In this document: positions 6,071 through 8,984 of the stretch, piece by piece
Numbering within the stretch: the first letter of the stretch is position 1
Layout of the letters: each line of letters begins with the position of its first letter
Made by a program: the position numbers and the translations under genes
NCBI GenBank assembly: GCA_038230775.1
Contig: JBBRMQ010000182.1
Span: 1-8,984, forward strand
Source of the DNA: JBBRMQ01 sp038230775
GTDB taxonomy: Bacteria; Acidobacteriota; Thermoanaerobaculia; Gp7-AA8
DNA length: 8,984 nucleotides
Direction: 5' to 3'
The notes under the pieces: model-generated
Told to the model about the DNA's origin: nothing
Database searches by the model: none
What the model saw: only the letters and a program-made list of their open reading frames with translations

Positions 6071-7122
6071 TCGCCCCGCTGCTCGTCTGCGCGTTCATGT
6101 TTTTTCCCGATGAACGGACGCGATGGCTGGCGGTGGGCCTGATCACGTCCTGTGCGGCAGCGGCGTTCCTCGCACCTCCTGTGGTGTTCTGTGTGGGGCC
6201 AGCCCTCCGGCTGCCCGGCCAGCCAGAGGGCTGGCCCCACAAGACGCTCATCCTCGGCATCGCGCTGGTGCGTTGGCTTCCGCTGCGCGATGTGATGATC
6301 TGGCGGGAACTGATCGTCCTAACCGGCGTGCTGATCGCTTACGTCGCGATGCGCGATGAGTCGCCGCTGGCGGTGGCGGCAGCGATCGCGATCGCAGTCG
6401 TCACGCCAGTAATTCCGGGTCGCGGACTTCTGTTTCCGTTCATCGTCGCGGCGCTCACACTCCTGCCCGTTCCCTTCCGGCTCGCAGCCGCGGCGTCGAT
6501 GCTTGCCGGCCTCTCGCTCGGGCGTGCGTCGTTCGCCTCCATGTTCGTCGTGGGCGCCTGCGCGCTCGCTCTGCCGCTCGTTCGCCGGATTCCAGTCATC
6601 CCTCAGACCGCCGTGGTCGCGCTCTTTGCGCTCTGGCCGTGGAGCGGACTGTTGGCGCGCTCGTTCCCTGCGTTTCTTCATGCAGCGCACGTCTCGGAAC
6701 GAAACCAGACTGTCGGAGCGGCGCTCGAGCCGTCGCGCTCCGTATCAGTCCCCGTGCCGGAGGGAATCCGTACCGTGACGATCACCGCCAGTGGCGCGCA
6801 GGCCTCGCGCCTGTGGCCGGGGACGTTGTTAGGCCGGATCGACGTGATCGAACGCAATGGCGAGGTTACCTCGCGGGACATCCGCATCGGCGACGTCGCC
6901 GACTTCGGCTTCATGCGGCGGGAGCACTACCTGTCGTCCCACAACCGTCCAGCGCTGACGCCGTGCGACGATTTTCGCGGCTTCGGCGCCACGTCGTGGT
7001 TGTACGGCGCCGGCAGGATGGCGATGACGGCGGCTCACGACATCGCCACCGTTCGCGTCACCGCGGATGCCGGACTGCGACCGGGCACGAGACTCCAGGT
7101 GGAATCGATCGATCTCGAATGA
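6049..7122 (+). CDS. Polytopic membrane protein of unknown family with C-terminal soluble domain
   Basis: I do not recognise this family. The 357-residue product has about eight or nine hydrophobic segments in residues 5-205, for example 5-19, 26-48, 66-79, 82-100, 105-125, 127-143, 145-160, 163-179 and 184-205. About 150 polar, beta-rich residues follow, with the stretch RNGEVTSRDIRIGDVADFGF and a conserved-looking region rich in Trp, Tyr and His (REHYLSSHNRPALTPCDDF). That domain is probably outside the membrane. Codons 48-65 coincide with a 50-nt palindrome and encode a Gly/Pro-rich hydrophilic insert between two membrane segments. The ATG at 6049 overlaps the dapF end by 22 nt; a TTG overlapping the dapF stop (6067) is an alternative start. 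The end overlaps the next gene as ATGA, so it is probably co-translated with the GT-C-like protein and may work with it in envelope glycan assembly. Confidence 0.8.
   Translation: MRRCLELIAPLLVCAFMFFPDERTRWLAVGLITSCAAAAFLAPPVVFCVGPALRLPGQPEGWPHKTLILGIALVRWLPLRDVMIWRELIVLTGVLIAYVAMRDESPLAVAAAIAIAVVTPVIPGRGLLFPFIVAALTLLPVPFRLAAAASMLAGLSLGRASFASMFVVGACALALPLVRRIPVIPQTAVVALFALWPWSGLLARSFPAFLHAAHVSERNQTVGAALEPSRSVSVPVPEGIRTVTITASGAQASRLWPGTLLGRIDVIERNGEVTSRDIRIGDVADFGFMRREHYLSSHNRPALTPCDDFRGFGATSWLYGAGRMAMTAAHDIATVRVTADAGLRPGTRLQVESIDLE
6192..6241. repeat. Intragenic palindromic element, 16-nt perfect arms
   Basis: Arms 6192-6207 and 6226-6241 are perfectly complementary over 16 nt around an 18-nt loop, which itself carries a 5-nt inverted pair (6209-6213 with 6220-6224). 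The element lies within the unknown membrane protein, in frame. It encodes VGPALRLPGQPEGWPHK (residues 49-65), a polar segment unlike the hydrophobic residues on both sides. The shape suggests insertion of a dispersed palindromic repeat into a loop of the protein, similar in principle to the Rickettsia palindromic elements. Only one copy is visible in this window. Confidence 0.85.
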
Positions 7123-8981
7123 AGGTCGCGCTCTTCGCGGCTGCCGCGGTCGTCGCACCGTTCGTTCTCCTGCGCGGACGTGCGCTCCTGCGCTATTTCA
7201 GCATCGCCGCCGGCATGTGGGGCCTCCTCGCGTTCCTCGGCATCGTCGTGCGCGCGTTCAACGTCGACGTCGATGCGTACCTCGCGATTGTGACCACGGG
7301 CGTTCTGCAGACGGCACTGTTGTGGGCGATCGTCGCATTCGAGAAGGAGGACGCGCGCTGGTCCGCGTCGCGCGCCGCGTTCGTCGTGTTTCTGTTTTAC
7401 GCCGCGGCCATTCCGCTCATGACGCGCACCCCTCCGGACGGCGACGAGCCGTTCTACATTCTGATCACCGAGTCGATGGTGCACGACCACGATCTCGATC
7501 TCACGAATCAGTTTCACGACCTCGCGCATTCGGCGACGCGGCGTCCCGATCTCAAACCGCAGCTCGGCGACAACATGAGTCGCTCCCATCTCGAGCCGTT
7601 CCTGCCGTTGTTGCTTTCGCCGGGGTATCTCGCGGGGGGGCTCGAAGGCGTTCTCCTCACGATGGCGATCTTCGGTGCGCTGCTTGCGCGATCGACCGTG
7701 CGCCTGCTGGAAGAAGAAGGATGCCGTGACTCCACCATTCGGGCGATCTTTCCGTTCGTGGCGCTCGGACCGCCGATCGTTTTCTACGCGATTCGTGTGT
7801 GGCCGGAAGTGCCTGGGGCGTGGTTTTTTGTGGAGGCTGTGCGTGGCATCCGGGCGCGAAGAACCCGGCGGTGGCTTCCGGCGCTCCTGGCCCTCGTCCT
7901 CTTGAAGTTGCGGTTCGTGCTGATCGCGATCGTGCTGCTCGCGCGCGCGATGCGGCGTCCGCGTCAGTTCGTGATCGCCGCCATCGTGCTCGCGTTGCCT
8001 CTGGGGGCCGCGTGGCTGTTGTCGGGGAGTGCGACCAGCGCCCACGATCCGCACGAGCTGATCCCCGGAGCCGGCGCTGCGATGGTCCGCGCATTGTTCG
8101 GGCTGATCCTCGATGGACAGCAGGGCATCATGTTTCAGGCGCCGGTCTACATGTTCGGCGTCATCGCGCTGACGCGGTGGCGATCGATGTCCGCCGGATT
8201 CCGCATCGGCATGAGCGCGGCGACGCTCTACATCTTCTATCTGATTCCGCGCGCGGAATGGCATGGCGGATGGTCTCCGGCGCTGCGGTACATCGTGATC
8301 TTCATGCCGGTCCTGGCGTTAGGGGCGGCGACGCTGTGGGAGCGGATCGACGCCGGTCCGATCGCGGTGGCGGCCGCATGGACGATTGCACTCGTCGCGC
8401 ACGGGATGGCCTTTCCGTGGCGGCTGTTTCACATCGCGAACGGCGAGAGCATCACCGGTGAAGTGCTGTCGTCGATCTGGCATTCGGACTTCTCGCGCCT
8501 CTTTCCGAGCTACATCCGCATGAACTTCGCCGCGTATGTCGCAGCGGTGCTACTGGTGGCGATGCTCATCGTTTTCCGTACGGGCCGCCTCGCATCGCCT
8601 CTCGTCCTCGCCGCGCTCCTCGGCGGCGCGTTCGTGCTCGGCCGCCGGCCGGGGCAGCGCATCGAGTTCGAGGACGCACACGTTTTGCACGAAGGCGGCG
8701 AGCTCTATCCGTACGTTTTTCAGGTGCAGCGGTTCCTCTATCGCGGCGGCTGGATCCTTCGCGCCGGCGATTCGCTTTCGTTTCTCGCGCAGCGCGGGAA
8801 CTCGCTGCTGCAGTATCAGGCGGCGCAAGGCGCGACCGTGCAGCTGGGAACGCGTGCTTACGTTCTGCCGCCTACGGGCGCCGCATACGGAAGCACGACG
8901 GTGGAGGCGAGCGAGGACGGGCGCGTCGAGATGCGTTGCCTCGCCGGTGCCGTCAACCTCGATCGGATGGATCATGAGTGA
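7119..8981 (+). CDS. GT-C-superfamily-like membrane glycosyltransferase
   Basis: Large inner-membrane protein, 620 residues, with roughly eleven or twelve hydrophobic segments up to about residue 515 and a C-terminal soluble region of about 100 residues. After the first few membrane segments comes PPDGDEPFYILITESMVHD (105-123), which has the acidic first-loop signature of GT-C enzymes (candidate catalytic residues Asp107, Asp109, Glu110). DLDLTNQF follows, then SRSHLEPFLPLLLSPGYLAGG (154-174) with His157. GT-C enzymes take sugars from polyprenyl-phosphate donors on the outer face of the membrane, but the donor and acceptor here cannot be read from sequence. The first codon overlaps the previous stop (ATGA). 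The last bases overlap a possible next gene, so it sits inside a coupled operon behind dapF. Other options are a non-enzymatic GT-C relative or an O-antigen-type membrane protein. Confidence 0.75.
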   Translation: MKVALFAAAAVVAPFVLLRGRALLRYFSIAAGMWGLLAFLGIVVRAFNVDVDAYLAIVTTGVLQTALLWAIVAFEKEDARWSASRAAFVVFLFYAAAIPLMTRTPPDGDEPFYILITESMVHDHDLDLTNQFHDLAHSATRRPDLKPQLGDNMSRSHLEPFLPLLLSPGYLAGGLEGVLLTMAIFGALLARSTVRLLEEEGCRDSTIRAIFPFVALGPPIVFYAIRVWPEVPGAWFFVEAVRGIRARRTRRWLPALLALVLLKLRFVLIAIVLLARAMRRPRQFVIAAIVLALPLGAAWLLSGSATSAHDPHELIPGAGAAMVRALFGLILDGQQGIMFQAPVYMFGVIALTRWRSMSAGFRIGMSAATLYIFYLIPRAEWHGGWSPALRYIVIFMPVLALGAATLWERIDAGPIAVAAAWTIALVAHGMAFPWRLFHIANGESITGEVLSSIWHSDFSRLFPSYIRMNFAAYVAAVLLVAMLIVFRTGRLASPLVLAALLGGAFVLGRRPGQRIEFEDAHVLHEGGELYPYVFQVQRFLYRGGWILRAGDSLSFLAQRGNSLLQYQAAQGATVQLGTRAYVLPPTGAAYGSTTVEASEDGRVEMRCLAGAVNLDRMDHE

Positions 8982-8984
8982 AAA
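8974..8984 (+). CDS. Start of a further overlapping gene (only first codons visible)
   Basis: An ATG at 8974 lies in another frame inside the last codons of the GT-C-like gene (ATGAGTGA, 8-nt overlap) and reads Met-Ser-Glu before the window ends. The overlap style matches the two previous junctions in this operon. A weak GGATGG lies only 3 nt upstream. Nothing can be said about the product. Confidence 0.4.

Noticed and set aside
7035..8264. 409-codon open frame on the minus strand opposite the GT-C-like gene
   Set aside because: The translation is dominated by Arg, His, Glu and Gln with no recognisable motif. It is an antisense shadow of a GC-rich gene whose plus-strand product has clear membrane segments and GT-C motifs.

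Overview
The window is GC-rich (about 60-65% by eye) and densely coded, with every gene recognisable as chromosomal. The best taxonomic hint is the secreted VWFA-type protein at 3372-5045. Its layout matches the 'VWFA-related acidobacterial domain' family, which is greatly expanded in Acidobacteriota. A member of that phylum or a nearby soil lineage is therefore likely, but this is inference from one protein family plus base composition.

Layout. The minus strand (positions 5045 down to 1) carries the VWFA-like gene, truA (tRNA pseudouridine synthase), uppS (undecaprenyl diphosphate synthase), cdsA (phosphatidate cytidylyltransferase) and dxr (MEP-pathway reductoisomerase, cut by the left edge). 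uppS, cdsA and dxr are packed with no gap or a 4-nt ATGA overlap and are surely co-translated. The plus strand (5159 to the right edge) carries dapF, a membrane protein of unknown family, a GT-C-like polytopic glycosyltransferase and the first codons of one more gene. All of these overlap one another. The two groups diverge from a 113-bp region at 5046-5158.

Functional theme. Both groups serve the cell envelope. Dxr makes the isoprenoid precursor that UppS extends to the undecaprenyl carrier. CdsA makes CDP-diacylglycerol for phospholipids. DapF makes meso-diaminopimelate for peptidoglycan and lysine. The GT-C-like protein probably transfers a sugar from a lipid carrier on the outer face of the inner membrane. 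The preceding membrane protein, with an exported-looking C-terminal domain, may assist it.

Non-coding and repeat structure. No gene-free stretch exceeds about 115 bp. Both short gaps flanking truA are filled by long imperfect hairpins built from 7-9-nt tandem units. A third, unrelated palindrome of about 50 nt lies inside the coding sequence of the unknown membrane protein and looks like an in-frame insertion of a mobile palindromic element. This is the most unusual thing in the window. No tRNA, rRNA, CRISPR, transposase or phage gene was seen.
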